DNA from: Tenericutes bacterium MO-XQ
GTDB lineage: Bacteria > Bacillota_I > Bacilli_A > Acholeplasmatales > Acholeplasmataceae
DNA length: 64,000 bases
NCBI GenBank assembly: GCA_002838185.1
Contig: CP017948.1
Span: forward strand, 1,674,001-1,738,000
Direction: 5' to 3'
Part shown: positions 7,285 to 15,578 of the stretch, one piece after another
How positions within the stretch are numbered: the first letter of the stretch is position 1
Layout: each line of letters opens with the position of its first letter
The notes under the pieces: model-generated
Seen by the model: the letters and a program-made list of their open reading frames with translations, nothing else
Databases searched by the model: none
Told to the model about the DNA's origin: nothing
Translations under genes and position numbers: made by a program

Positions 7285-7769
7285 AATAATCCCTCAATTG
7301 GTTTAATGATAATTTTTTGATCATCAATATCTCCAATAAACTCTTTGATAAAAGGGATGAGTACTTTTTTTCCATCTAACTTTTCTACTTCTAGTAAATG
7401 TCCTTGTGGTACTTCGATTAAACTAGTTGCTTTTCCGACAACACTTTGATCCTCCAAAACAACATCTTTACCAATAACTTCTTCGTAATGATAGTCATCA
7501 TCTTCCAATTGATCATCGATGTCTTCATCTGAATAAACAAACAGTCCTTTAAAAGGAAGAACATCATTGATATTATCATAACCTTTGAATTTAACAATGT
7601 ACATACCTTTATGGACTCTAACTTGCTCAATTTCAAAGACTTTTTTTTGATCTTTATTTAAGGTGTATATCTCATGCCCAACTAAAAAGCGGTCAAAATC
7701 ACTTAAATTGTAGATTTTAACCTCGCCTTTAATGCCATGTGTATTTGTAATCTTTCCTATTTGATACAT
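7281..7769 (-). CDS. rimM: Ribosome maturation factor RimM
   Basis: A 162-residue 16S processing factor that binds S19 and assists maturation of the 30S head. The N-terminal RimM barrel begins with IGKITNTHGIKGEVKIYNLSD (shown here in parts: THGIKGEVK is the conserved core). The C-terminal PRC-barrel contains the VPQGHLLEV and VLIPFIKEFI segments. It overlaps trmD by four bases and lies 12 bases after khpA, consistent with one operon. Length and domain order are typical. Confidence 0.95.
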   Translation of the reverse strand: MYQIGKITNTHGIKGEVKIYNLSDFDRFLVGHEIYTLNKDQKKVFEIEQVRVHKGMYIVKFKGYDNINDVLPFKGLFVYSDEDIDDQLEDDDYHYEEVIGKDVVLEDQSVVGKATSLIEVPQGHLLEVEKLDGKKVLIPFIKEFIGDIDDQKIIIKPIEGLL

Positions 7770-7781
7770 GGATAATCTTCC

Positions 7782-8030
7782 TTAAAACGCATCAATATCA
7801 ATGTGTACACGTTTATTTTCTTTTGACGCTCCAGCGTAAACGATGGTGCGCATAGCACTCGCAATTTTACCGCCTTTACCAATGACACGGCCTAAATCAG
7901 CCTCATTCACTAAAAGTTGAATGGTAATGGTATTATCATCGGTTGATAATATTTTTACTAAAACATCATCAGGGTACACGACTAATGGCACTATCATATT
8001 TTTGATAAGCTTTTCAAAATCTACCGCCAT
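7782..8030 (-). CDS. khpA: KH-domain RNA-binding protein KhpA
   Basis: An 82-residue single KH domain. The GXXG RNA-contact loop is GKGG within RVIGKGGKIASAMRTIV, preceded by the VNEADLGRVIG helix typical of KhpA (YlqC). KhpA partners with KhpB/Jag in Firmicutes as an RNA chaperone. Its place between rpsP and rimM is the standard Firmicute arrangement. Confidence 0.93.
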   Translation of the reverse strand: MAVDFEKLIKNMIVPLVVYPDDVLVKILSTDDNTITIQLLVNEADLGRVIGKGGKIASAMRTIVYAGASKENKRVHIDIDAF

Positions 8031-8048
8031 ACTTCATACCCCCCTAAT

Positions 8049-8291
8049 TTATTTATCTAAAACGTTGTACTTCTTAAATAAACTTCTAACAGTATCCGTA
8101 GGTAATGCACCATTATTCATCCATTTTTGTACTTTTTCTTGATCAACAGAAACTTTTCCAATAAGTGGATCATATGTTCCAATGATTTCTAGGAATTTAC
8201 CGTCTCTTGGTTTACTTGATTCGCTTGCTACAACTCTATAAAATGGTCTCTTATTTGAACCAAAACGTTGTAATCTTAATCTAACTGCCAT
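8049..8291 (-). CDS. rpsP: 30S ribosomal protein S16
   Basis: An 80-residue basic protein with the S16 signature VRLRLQRFGSNKRPFYRVVA at the N-terminus, then GKFLEIIGTYDP and WMNNGALPTDTVRSLF. It is the first gene of the operon through trmD. Its promoter is 37 bases upstream and its ribosome site is AAGAGAGTG. Confidence 0.98.
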   Translation of the reverse strand: MAVRLRLQRFGSNKRPFYRVVASESSKPRDGKFLEIIGTYDPLIGKVSVDQEKVQKWMNNGALPTDTVRSLFKKYNVLDK

Positions 8292-8327
8292 GTGTTTTCA
8301 CTCTCTTTCTTTTGATTATACATATCT

Positions 8328-8355
8328 ATTATAACGATTTTTTTATATCTGTCAA
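8328..8355 (-). promoter_or_regulatory. rpsP operon promoter
   Basis: Minus strand TTGACA (8355-8350), 16-base spacer, TATAAT (8333-8328). Confidence 0.8.
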
Positions 8356-8372
8356 GTATTTTTCCTTAACAC

Positions 8373-8600
8373 TTAAAAATTTAATTCGTCGTTATAAGTT
8401 TGTGAAGGTCCAAAGTGTTTTAATCCCTTCACATTTTTCATTTGTTTTTGAATCATTTGTTCATTTGATTTGTCAAAATAAACAACAGCATAGTTTTGCT
8501 TTTCAGAGATATATGTTATATCCACTGGCAAATTTTTAAGCTTGTTTAAGACGTGTTTCCCATGATAGATGGCAACATATGAAATTCTGTTAGTGTACAT
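8373..8600 (-). CDS. YlbG-like DUF2129 protein
   Basis: A 75-residue protein with the ITYISEKQNYAVVYFD segment typical of the DUF2129/YlbG family (a short alpha-beta fold of unknown function). It lies immediately after a YlbF homologue with an 11-base overlap, the same order as ylbF-ylbG in Bacillus, which supports the assignment. The C-terminal GLKHFGPSQTYNDEL tail replaces the Bacillus ending. No catalytic residues are evident. Confidence 0.75.
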   Translation of the reverse strand: MYTNRISYVAIYHGKHVLNKLKNLPVDITYISEKQNYAVVYFDKSNEQMIQKQMKNVKGLKHFGPSQTYNDELNF

Positions 8601-8982
8601 GGCAACTGCCTCCTTTTTTAATCATTCCAAATTTGTTTGGAGCTGGCACGTGATCTGAAACAGTCTTAGATAACTCATTTAAAAACTCATTGAGTTCTGT
8701 TTCAAATGCTAACTCTAGTGATAAATATTTTTTTACTTCTGGTTGTTCATATAAGTTTTTCTTAGATTCACTTAATCGTTTGATAGCATCTTTATAGTCT
8801 GGATGATATTTTCCACCTTCATCCATAATTTTTTGATAATATATTTTAGCTTCTTCAAAAGCTTTGATTTCATTTGGATAAAGATGATCAATATTTTGGT
8901 TTAATATTTTGATTTCTTTGAGTTTTGAATCTTTTAATATTTCTTCAAGCACGTCATATGCTTTGATGATGATTTCAGTCAA
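8590..8982 (-). CDS. ylbF: YlbF/YmcA-family protein (RNase Y accessory factor)
   Basis: A 130-residue mostly helical protein. The diagnostic segment is GGKYHPDYKDAIKRL in the middle, followed by LELAFETELNEFLNELSKTVSDHV and the C-terminal GGSCHVH. In Bacillus, YlbF, YmcA and YaaT form an iron-sulfur-containing complex that steers RNase Y and affects competence via ComK. Here only one Cys remains in the tail, so cluster binding is uncertain. It overlaps the pseudouridine-synthase gene by 8 bases and the YlbG-like gene by 11. Confidence 0.8.
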   Translation of the reverse strand: MTEIIIKAYDVLEEILKDSKLKEIKILNQNIDHLYPNEIKAFEEAKIYYQKIMDEGGKYHPDYKDAIKRLSESKKNLYEQPEVKKYLSLELAFETELNEFLNELSKTVSDHVPAPNKFGMIKKGGSCHVH

Positions 8983-9664
8983 CTAAATCCCTTCTTTCTA
9001 TTTTTTGACAATCACCAAGTTTTAAATCACCTAGTGATAGCTTCCCTATTTTTATTCTCTTTAAGTATAACACTTTATACCCAACAGATGAAAACATGCG
9101 TTTGACTTGATGAAACTTACCTTCATCTATTGTAATATAGACGATATGTTCATTTGTTTTTATCTCTAGTGCTTTCGCAACATAAGGATTTTGTTTACCA
9201 TCAAGGATGGTCACACCTGATAAAAGTTCTGCTTCATGGTAAAAAGGTTGATCCAGGTGTGCTTCATATACTTTTGGTAAATGATAATTCGGATGTGTGA
9301 TTTCATGTAAAAACTTACCATCAGTGGTTAAAATAAGTAAACCTTCAGTATCAACATCAAGTCTACCAGCAATTGAAAAATCAAAACGTTGGTAAGGTTC
9401 TTTGATCAAATCAGTTACACAAGGAAACATTTCATCCTTATTTGCCGAAACATATCCTTTTGGTTTATTCAACATCAGATGAATAGGGAACTCATAATAT
9501 ATATAGGTTTTATCAATATATACTTTTTCAAGGTTTGGATCAAAACTATGGTTTTGTGCCAATATACGCTTATCATCAATCATGAATTCATGTTTTTCTA
9601 AAAATGATTTTGCTTGTTTTCTAGTGCAAAATTTCATTGAACTTAAAAATTTATCTACGCGCAT
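8975..9664 (-). CDS. RsuA-family rRNA pseudouridine synthase
   Basis: A 229-residue enzyme that isomerises a uridine in rRNA. An N-terminal S4-like RNA-binding domain (MRVDKFLSSMKFCTRKQAK) is followed by the catalytic domain with HLMLNKPKGYVSA, the catalytic Asp in GRLDVDTEGLLILTTDG, and KVYEAHL. RsuA (16S) and RluB/RluE-like (23S) members share these motifs, so the exact target base cannot be told. The start at 9664 follows AGGAGG at four bases; longer frames run back through the def promoter region. It opens the operon with the YlbF- and YlbG-like genes. Confidence 0.92.
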   Translation of the reverse strand: MRVDKFLSSMKFCTRKQAKSFLEKHEFMIDDKRILAQNHSFDPNLEKVYIDKTYIYYEFPIHLMLNKPKGYVSANKDEMFPCVTDLIKEPYQRFDFSIAGRLDVDTEGLLILTTDGKFLHEITHPNYHLPKVYEAHLDQPFYHEAELLSGVTILDGKQNPYVAKALEIKTNEHIVYITIDEGKFHQVKRMFSSVGYKVLYLKRIKIGKLSLGDLKLGDCQKIERRDLVD

Positions 9665-9682
9665 AGTTCCTCCTAAATGTGT

Positions 9683-9688
9683 TATAAT
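9683..9688 (+). promoter_or_regulatory. -10 element for def
   Basis: TATAAT 20 bases before the def start. No convincing -35 is visible. It lies in a 43-base divergent gap shared with the pseudouridine-synthase operon. Confidence 0.5.
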
Positions 9689-9707
9689 AAATTTGAGGTG
9701 TATATAT

Positions 9708-10295
9708 ATGATATTAATGAAAAACATCATTCGTGAAGGCCATAAGACACTTGAAACAGTTGCTAAAGAAGTGAAAGTTCCTTTATCGAATGCAGATAAA
9801 AAATTGTTAAAAGATTTATTACAATATGTTAAGAATTCTCAAAATGAAGATATGGTTGAAAAATACGGACTTCGACCTGCAGTAGGTATCGCTGCTCCAC
9901 AAGTCAATGTATCTAAACGCATGTTTGCATGTCATGTTCAAGATTTTGATGGTACGCTTTACTCTTACGCTTTAGTAAATCCTGTCTTGACACATAAGAG
10001 CAAAGAACTCATTTATTTACCTGGTGGTGAAGGTTGTTTAAGTGTTGATCGTGAAACAGAAGGTATCACACCAAGATATAAATCTGTTACCTTTGAAGCA
10101 CTTCACTACGATATTAAATCTGATCAATTAATTCCTGTGAAATTGGAATTAGAAGGTTATATTGGTATCGTCTTCCAACATGAGTTTGATCACATCAATG
10201 GTATATTATATACAACAAAACTATTTGATGAACTACCACATGCAAAACCTGCATTTGAATTTCACCTTGATCAAAATATTGAAACAGTAGAATAA
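9708..10295 (+). CDS. def: Peptide deformylase
   Basis: A 195-residue metalloenzyme that removes formyl from nascent N-terminal methionine. All three deformylase motifs are visible: VGIAAPQV (motif 1), EGCLSV with the metal-binding Cys (motif 2) and QHEFDHINGILY with HExxH (motif 3). The start MILMKNIIREGHKTLE matches the type-2 Firmicute enzymes, and GAGGTG lies eight bases upstream. The insertion between motifs is also typical of type 2. It is a single-gene unit transcribed divergently from the pseudouridine-synthase operon. Confidence 0.97.
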   Translation: MILMKNIIREGHKTLETVAKEVKVPLSNADKKLLKDLLQYVKNSQNEDMVEKYGLRPAVGIAAPQVNVSKRMFACHVQDFDGTLYSYALVNPVLTHKSKELIYLPGGEGCLSVDRETEGITPRYKSVTFEALHYDIKSDQLIPVKLELEGYIGIVFQHEFDHINGILYTTKLFDELPHAKPAFEFHLDQNIETVE

Positions 10296-11204
10296 TTATT
10301 TTTTAAAAACGATATTTACAACTTTTATCTGATTACTCAAAATGTCATCATAGGTGACATTTTTTGTTTCTTCATTTGGAAATATGCGACGAGAAAGATC
10401 ATCAATTTGTTGTTTTTCTTGTTTTTTCTTATTTGAGAAGATCTTCTTGAAAAATCCTTCTTTTTTTACTGATGGTTCAAATATTTCATGATAAAACTCA
10501 TTATCCATCATCAGTAAACCAGAGAATTTATCTCTAATTAACTTTTTAAATAGATTGATGATGTCTGCTTTCCCATATCCAATAAGTTTTGGTTTCATTT
10601 TAAAATCTGCATCATGACACATGAAAGCTGATATTTTCTTTTTTAAGATTCGATATGATGTTGTTGTAGATTCGTGGGTCATCATGAAATAAACTGGATC
10701 AAATAAGACAGATAAATTATTGTTTTTCATCTTTTTAATGATGTATGCATAAGTATTTGCTTTATATGCATCATCAGGCACGATGATTAATTTTTTACTA
10801 TGCTTAGCAGCATGAATGATCCATGGTTCTAATCTTAATTTAATGTTTTCGAACTCTTCAATAACATCATTAAATTTAGGCAATCTAATAAAAAGCTGGT
10901 TAACTTTAAGTTTATCAGCGAGCTTCACAATAAACTTAAACTCATCAAATGCAGTTGTTGCTTTTTGATCATTATTAATGTCATAAGCTTTGATTAATGT
11001 ATCTATTGCTGCAATTTTAATTTTATTATTTTTAGTTTGTTCTAAAATATCTTTAATGCCTTTGTCATTGATTTCGATCAAAGGCTTATGATCATAGTAG
11101 CGAAGACAAATCGTATCTATTTGATGTCTTTTTACCAAATCAATTTGTTCTTCTAAATTTAGTTTACCTTTGTGATCAAAAAATCCTGTAATAGTACTTT
11201 TCAC
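10296..11204 (-). CDS. TIM-barrel protein of the sugar-phosphate isomerase / AP-endonuclease-2 fold
   Basis: A 302-residue protein with alternating beta and alpha segments typical of the xylose-isomerase-like TIM barrel (TICLRYYDH, IKIAAIDTLI, LFIRLPKF, KLIIVPDD, LSVLFDPVYFM, SAFMCHDAD, GLLMMDNEFYHE). Many barrel-end positions carry His, Asp or Glu, consistent with a metal site. A lysine-rich linker (FFKKIFSNKKKQEK) and a C-terminal helical tail follow. Substrate is unknown. The start is a GTG at 11204 that overlaps the preceding stop as GTGA, with GGAGG eight bases upstream. It is translationally coupled to the RNA methylase. Confidence 0.75.
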   Translation of the reverse strand: MKSTITGFFDHKGKLNLEEQIDLVKRHQIDTICLRYYDHKPLIEINDKGIKDILEQTKNNKIKIAAIDTLIKAYDINNDQKATTAFDEFKFIVKLADKLKVNQLFIRLPKFNDVIEEFENIKLRLEPWIIHAAKHSKKLIIVPDDAYKANTYAYIIKKMKNNNLSVLFDPVYFMMTHESTTTSYRILKKKISAFMCHDADFKMKPKLIGYGKADIINLFKKLIRDKFSGLLMMDNEFYHEIFEPSVKKEGFFKKIFSNKKKQEKQQIDDLSRRIFPNEETKNVTYDDILSNQIKVVNIVFKK

Positions 11205-11902
11205 TTGTTGTCCCTCCACTCATACATGAGAATGCCACCGGCAACACTCACATTTAAACTCTCAACATGATCTGTTTTTATAGTAACATAATCATCACAT
11301 AATGCTTTAACTTCTGCTTGTAAACCATGTCCTTCATTACCCATGACTAAAACAACCTTTTGATCATAATTTGGTTGTCCTTTCTCATGTGCGTCAGCTC
11401 CAACAATTTGATAGCCTTTAGCTTTTAATTCAGGCAATTTAAAAACTAAGTTAGTTCTTTCGATATAGCAATCAAATATAGCTCCTTTAGAAGCTCTAAT
11501 CACCTTTTCATTATATAAGTCAGCTGATTTCTGACTTAAAATAATATGTCTAAAACCAAATGCTGATGCACTTCTAATTAAAGCACCGACATTATCAGGA
11601 TCTTGAACATCATCTAGTGCAAGTATTTTTTTGGATTCAATCACAGTATTCTTTTTCTTACAAACACCGATTTGGTCGATGTAAGTTTCTGTTTGTTGGA
11701 GTTCATCCATCAACTCTTTAGAAATCAAAGTGCCATCTAAATCTGGATTTGATGTTAATATCTCAATGAGTTGATCGGTTTGTTTTGCTTTATCAATTAA
11801 GTGTTTTCCATAAACTAAAAACATATCATGGAAATCACGATATTTTTTGACTTTAAGTTTTTTCCATATCTTAAATTGTTTATTTTGTTTAGAAACAATC
11901 AT
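11201..11902 (-). CDS. TrmH/SpoU-family RNA 2'-O-methyltransferase
   Basis: A 233-residue SPOUT methylase. An N-terminal substrate-binding region is followed by the three SpoU motifs: LDDVQDPDNVGALIRSASAFG, VLVMGNEGHGL, and HVESLNVSVAGGILMYEW. These proteins methylate a ribose in rRNA or tRNA; the target cannot be told from motifs. The ATG at 11902 shares its A with the thiI stop (TGATG), so it is coupled to thiI. It also overlaps the following TIM-barrel gene by four bases. Confidence 0.9.
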   Translation of the reverse strand: MIVSKQNKQFKIWKKLKVKKYRDFHDMFLVYGKHLIDKAKQTDQLIEILTSNPDLDGTLISKELMDELQQTETYIDQIGVCKKKNTVIESKKILALDDVQDPDNVGALIRSASAFGFRHIILSQKSADLYNEKVIRASKGAIFDCYIERTNLVFKLPELKAKGYQIVGADAHEKGQPNYDQKVVLVMGNEGHGLQAEVKALCDDYVTIKTDHVESLNVSVAGGILMYEWRDNK

Positions 11903-13173
11903 CAATTTGAATCACCCTTTGTTTTTATATAGTTTTGGTATGCTTCTTTGACGCTAAATCCGTGTAATGTTAAATCAGTATCCGTTTGTGAACTGATATC
12001 TAATGACATGACTTCAGAAATTGCTTTTTCGATCAATGGTTCATAATCAAATGTTTGTTCGTATTTTTTTGCATATATTTCCCAAGGTTTTGTTACTGGG
12101 TTTCTTGGAACATAAATGCTACAACAATCATTAAAAGGTTTAATCGATATTTTGTATGTGTCAATCATTTTTGAAATATCTATAATTTCTTGTTTATCAT
12201 AGGTGATGACTGGTCTTAATATAGGTAGTTTTGTTACTGCTTCAACAACTCCCATACTATATAAAGTTTGCGAAGCTACTTGACCAACAGATTCTCCATT
12301 TAATAGAGCTAAAATTTTGCTTTTTTGAGCAAATCTTTCAGCCATACGATACATCATTCTTCTCATCACAGTGATGATATATGGGTCAAATACATTTTTT
12401 AAGATTTCTTGGTGCATCTCACCAAAAGGTATAATGTGGAGTTTTATATGTCCATCTTGGGTGTAATTCGATAACACTTTTGCCAAATCAATCACTTTTT
12501 GTGTGGATTCAAGCGGTGTTAAGGGCGTTGATTCAAAATGAATGAGTTCTACTTCAATCCCTTGTTTCATTGCTAGATAACTTGCAACTGGTGAATCGAT
12601 GCCACCACTCATCATCATAAGTCCTTTACCACCTGTGCCATAAGGAAAACCACCCATCCCTTTAATACTTGATAAATAAATGTATGTATGATCTTTTCTG
12701 ATTTCTACATTTAAAATCTCTTCTGGATGTCTTACATCAACAACTAGCTTTTTATCGACTTTAGATAGGATCATTGGTGCAATCTTTCTGCTCATCTCTA
12801 GTGATGTTAATGGAAATGATTTATCAGCCCTTTTTGTTTCAACTTTAAAGGTCTTATATGGTCTATCAATCTCTTGTTTTAAAAGATCAATAGAAACCGC
12901 AACAATCTCATCAATATCATGAGATGCTAAATAAACAATACTAAACGAAAAAATACCAGGAATTTGCTTTAATCTACTTACCAGTTCTTTTTCATCTTCT
13001 AATATGTAATCTATATATATCCGATCATGTTCAAACTTAAATGATACTTCTAAATCGCTTAATTTATTTTGAACATGTACTCTAACTCTTTTGATAAAGA
13101 AATTAATGTTTTTACCTTTTAACATTAAATCCCCAAATCTAATTAATATTTTTCTTTTCAATGTTATCACCAT
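11902..13173 (-). CDS. thiI: tRNA 4-thiouridine synthetase ThiI
   Basis: Adenylating enzyme for s4U8 in tRNA and, in some bacteria, sulfur transfer to ThiS for thiamine. About 420 residues with an N-terminal ferredoxin-like plus THUMP region (IRFGDLMLKGKN, then FPLTSLEMSRKIAP), and a PP-loop ATPase with MSGGIDSPVASYLAM. The C-terminal rhodanese domain of the E. coli protein is missing, as in Bacillus ThiI. ATG at 13173 is given, but a TTG at 13161 is better placed behind GGTGAT. It begins a thiI-trmH-TIM barrel operon. The needed cysteine desulfurase partner is not adjacent; SufS at 23118 is the only one seen. Confidence 0.93.
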   Translation of the reverse strand: MVITLKRKILIRFGDLMLKGKNINFFIKRVRVHVQNKLSDLEVSFKFEHDRIYIDYILEDEKELVSRLKQIPGIFSFSIVYLASHDIDEIVAVSIDLLKQEIDRPYKTFKVETKRADKSFPLTSLEMSRKIAPMILSKVDKKLVVDVRHPEEILNVEIRKDHTYIYLSSIKGMGGFPYGTGGKGLMMMSGGIDSPVASYLAMKQGIEVELIHFESTPLTPLESTQKVIDLAKVLSNYTQDGHIKLHIIPFGEMHQEILKNVFDPYIITVMRRMMYRMAERFAQKSKILALLNGESVGQVASQTLYSMGVVEAVTKLPILRPVITYDKQEIIDISKMIDTYKISIKPFNDCCSIYVPRNPVTKPWEIYAKKYEQTFDYEPLIEKAISEVMSLDISSQTDTDLTLHGFSVKEAYQNYIKTKGDSN

Positions 13174-13181
13174 ATATTATT

Positions 13182-13200
13182 TTAACATATATGTTATAAT
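13182..13200. promoter_or_regulatory. Divergent promoter region with palindrome, thiI / msrC
   Basis: AACATATATGTT is a 12-base palindrome directly before TATAAT (13195-13200), the msrC -10 element. No good -35 is visible. The palindrome could bind a regulator of either gene, but this is speculative. Confidence 0.35.
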
Positions 13201-13217
13201 ATGTAAGGTGATTAGTT

Positions 13218-13667
13218 ATGAAAATAATAGATTATATTGAACAAGCAAAAGCTTTATTAGAAACACAACCAAATCAAATTGCACTTTTATCAAATGCATC
13301 AGCGTTTATCAACGATACCGTTGACAATCTTAACTGGGCTGGTTTTTACTTATATGATGGAGATGTCTTAACTGTTGGTCCTTTTCAAGGACATGTCGCA
13401 TGTTCAACCATCCCACTTGGGCAAGGTGTTTGTGGCGAAGCTGCAGAAAAGAAAATGACGATGATTGTTGATGATGTCTTAGCACACAAAAATCATATTG
13501 CATGCGATTCAAATTCCAGATCAGAGATTGTTGTTCCAATCATTATCAATGACAAACTTTTTGGTGTTTTAGACGTTGATAGTCCCGTTTTTTCAAGATT
13601 CGATGATGAATTAAAAAACTTCTTTGAAGCATTTGTAGATTTACTAACAAAATTGATTGACTTTTAA
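13218..13667 (+). CDS. msrC: Free methionine-(R)-sulfoxide reductase (GAF domain)
   Basis: A 149-residue GAF-fold enzyme that reduces free Met-R-sulfoxide. The three cysteines of the family are present at about residues 62, 72 and 96 (GPFQGHVACSTIP, GQGVCGEA, HIACDSNSRSEIVVP). The C-terminal IINDKLFGVLDVDSP segment is also typical. AAGGTGAT precedes the ATG. It points to oxidative-stress repair, in line with the peroxiredoxin at 44283-44738. The promoter of the downstream rpsD overlaps its 3' end. Confidence 0.93.
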   Translation: MKIIDYIEQAKALLETQPNQIALLSNASAFINDTVDNLNWAGFYLYDGDVLTVGPFQGHVACSTIPLGQGVCGEAAEKKMTMIVDDVLAHKNHIACDSNSRSEIVVPIIINDKLFGVLDVDSPVFSRFDDELKNFFEAFVDLLTKLIDF

Positions 13668-13685
13668 CCTTTAGTAAGGTAAAAT
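13657..13685 (+). promoter_or_regulatory. rpsD promoter
   Basis: TTGACT (13657-13662), 17-base spacer, TAAAAT (13680-13685). The -35 element is inside the last codons of msrC. Confidence 0.75.
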
Positions 13686-13691
13686 AAATAG

Positions 13692-13849
13692 CGTCGGTAA
13701 AAAGCAGGCAACTTTTTATCATAAGTGAGATCCCTACCTTTAGGAGCCCTTAGTAGCCATTCTGCTTTATGGTGAACAGAACATCGGGATACCTTGTGAT
13801 TTAAGAAATTGCAATTTTTACCACCAAAAAAATATAGGAGGTAAAAATT
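13692..13849 (+). ncRNA. Long 5' leader of rpsD, probable S4 leader
   Basis: About 155 transcribed bases without an ORF separate the promoter from rpsD, with complementary ends (GGTAAAAA at 13695-13702 and TTTTTACC at 13817-13824). Firmicute rpsD genes carry a structured S4-binding leader that represses translation. Position and size fit, but the Rfam-type pseudoknot was not verified. Confidence 0.5.
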
Positions 13850-14449
13850 ATGTCACGTTTCACTGGATCAACATGGAAAATTTCACGTCGTTTAGGTTAT
13901 TCAATTTCTGAAACAGGAAAAGAATTAAAAAAACGTCCTTATGCACCTGGTCAACATGGTCAACGTCGTTCTAAATTAAGCGGATACGGTCTTCAACTTC
14001 AAGAAAAACAAAAAGTTAGATTTACTTATGGCGTATCTGAAAAACAATTTAGAAGAATCTTCGATGATGCTGCTAAAATCAGAGGTATTCATGGTGAAAA
14101 TTTCTTACGTTTATTGGAAGCACGTTTAGATAACGTTGTCTACCGTTTAGGTTTAGCTAGAACTAGAGCTCAAGCTCGTCAATTAGTAAACCATGGACAC
14201 ATCTTAGTTGATGGTAAAAAAGTAGATATTCCATCTTATCGTTTAGTTCCAGGTCAACAAATCAAGTTAAGAGAAAATTCTAAAGACTTAAAAGTTGTTA
14301 AAGAAGCTTTAGAAGCTCAATACAGAACTGTTGATTTTGTTACATACGACCAAGAAACAAATGTTGGTGTATTCGCGCGTTATCCTGAAAGAAATGAAAT
14401 TCTTCAAGAAGTTAACGAACAATTAATCGTCGAATTCTACAACAGATAA
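13850..14449 (+). CDS. rpsD: 30S ribosomal protein S4
   Basis: A 199-residue primary 16S-binding protein. N-terminal [18 protein letters not shown] and [18 protein letters not shown] are S4 signatures, and the S4 RNA-binding domain contains [20 protein letters not shown] and [15 protein letters not shown]. It lacks the N-terminal zinc cysteines, the C-minus form. It is monocistronic with an AGGAGG ribosome site, its own promoter and a strong terminator. In Bacillus rpsD is close to tyrS and ccpA; here it is 8 kb from ccpA and no tyrS is present. Confidence 0.98.
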   Translation: MSRFTGSTWKISRRLGYSISETGKELKKRPYAPGQHGQRRSKLSGYGLQLQEKQKVRFTYGVSEKQFRRIFDDAAKIRGIHGENFLRLLEARLDNVVYRLGLARTRAQARQLVNHGHILVDGKKVDIPSYRLVPGQQIKLRENSKDLKVVKEALEAQYRTVDFVTYDQETNVGVFARYPERNEILQEVNEQLIVEFYNR

Positions 14450-14466
14450 TAAACACTATCAAACAG

Positions 14467-14494
14467 AAAGCAACCCATTCAGGTTGCTTTTTTT
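14467..14494 (+). terminator. rpsD terminator
   Basis: AAAGCAACC (14467-14475) and GGTTGCTTT (14482-14490) with a six-base loop and a T run. Confidence 0.9.
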
Positions 14495-14510
14495 GTGCAT
14501 TAAGTTAAAC

Positions 14511-14534
14511 AAAAAAATCCACAATTGTGGATTT
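14511..14534 (-). terminator. tpiA terminator
   Basis: Palindrome AAATCCACAA/TTGTGGATTT (14515-14534) followed on the minus strand by seven T residues, downstream of tpiA. Confidence 0.85.
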
Positions 14535-14550
14535 ATGTTGTATGTTTTTG

Positions 14551-15312
14551 TTATTTATTTAATGCTGCATTGACTAGCGTTAAAAATGAATCTGGATCTA
14601 GTGATGCTCCACCGACAAGTGCACCATCAATATCTGATTGTGCAAGTAGTTCATCCACATTATTTGGTTTTACTGAGCCACCATAAAGAATTCTAATTTG
14701 TTCTGCAACAGTTGTTCCATAAAGCTCAACTAAAACATCTCTAATTGCTTTAATGGTTTCATTTGCCTGTTCTGGTGTAGCAGTTTTACCAGTTCCAATT
14801 GCCCAAATCGGTTCGTAAGCAATCACTGTTTCTAACGCTTCTTTTTCAGTAACATTTTGATAAGCTTTTACAACTTGATCTTTGACAAATGTATTTGTAG
14901 TGCCATTTTCTCTAATTTCTAAAGATTCACCAACACAAACGATTGGTGTAATTTCATGACGCACAGCTTGAATGAGTTTTTTATTTACTGATTCATCTGT
15001 TTCATTATAATATTCTCTTCTTTCACTATGTCCGATGACTACATATTCAACACCATAAGACTTAAGCATGCCTGCACTGATTTCTCCAGTATAAGCACCT
15101 TCATCAAGTTCATGCATATTTTGTGCGCCAATTCTTAAATCTTCTCCCTCGCGTTTTACTAAGTCTCTTAAGAAGATTGCAGGTGCACAAATAACAGATT
15201 CTACTTTTTCTTTTTCAGGAACCTTAACGTTTACAGCATAGATGAATGCTAATGCATCATCTTTTGTCTTAAACATTTTCCAGTTTCCTGCGATCATTGG
15301 AATTCTATTCAT
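14551..15312 (-). CDS. tpiA: Triosephosphate isomerase
   Basis: Glycolytic TIM-barrel enzyme interconverting DHAP and glyceraldehyde-3-phosphate. Catalytic residues are visible: Lys in GNWKMF, His in VIGHSERREYY, and Glu in AYEPIWAIGTGKTATPEQ. The phosphate loop LYGGSVKPNN is present. At 253 residues it is full length. It begins four bases after the HPr-like gene and closes the pgk-XRE-HPr-tpiA operon. Confidence 0.98.
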   Translation of the reverse strand: MNRIPMIAGNWKMFKTKDDALAFIYAVNVKVPEKEKVESVICAPAIFLRDLVKREGEDLRIGAQNMHELDEGAYTGEISAGMLKSYGVEYVVIGHSERREYYNETDESVNKKLIQAVRHEITPIVCVGESLEIRENGTTNTFVKDQVVKAYQNVTEKEALETVIAYEPIWAIGTGKTATPEQANETIKAIRDVLVELYGTTVAEQIRILYGGSVKPNNVDELLAQSDIDGALVGGASLDPDSFLTLVNAALNK

Positions 15313-15316
15313 AGAA

Positions 15317-15562
15317 TTATCCTAAAATTGAAGAAACATCTTTGATTGCTTCTTCAGCTCTTGATCCTCTCGCTACAATTCTTACGTTTTCACCATAAGG
15401 TACTGCTAAACTCATAAGTGCGAGGATTGACTTTAAGTCAACAATTTTGTCTTGATAATGTAATTCAATTTCAACAGCGTATTTTGATGCTGTTTGTACA
15501 ACTTTTGCAGCTAAACTAGCGTGTAATCCAGTTGTACTTTTAATCATAATTTCTTTTTCCAT
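15317..15562 (-). CDS. HPr-like phosphocarrier / regulator
   Basis: An 81-residue HPr-fold protein. The active-site histidine is His14 in TTGLHASLAAK and the regulatory serine is Ser45 in LKSILALMSLAV. The usual Arg-Pro after His-Ala (GLHARPA) is replaced by Ser-Leu, which should impair phosphotransfer from enzyme I. The Ser region used by HPr kinase and CcpA is well kept, so a Crh-like regulatory role is plausible. The start at 15562 has AGGAGAG at eight bases; a longer frame overlaps the upstream regulator. It is embedded in a glycolytic operon rather than next to ptsI, and no enzyme I or HPr kinase is seen in the window. Confidence 0.85.
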   Translation of the reverse strand: MEKEIMIKSTTGLHASLAAKVVQTASKYAVEIELHYQDKIVDLKSILALMSLAVPYGENVRIVARGSRAEEAIKDVSSILG

Positions 15563-15578
15563 AGTTATATCTCTCCTT

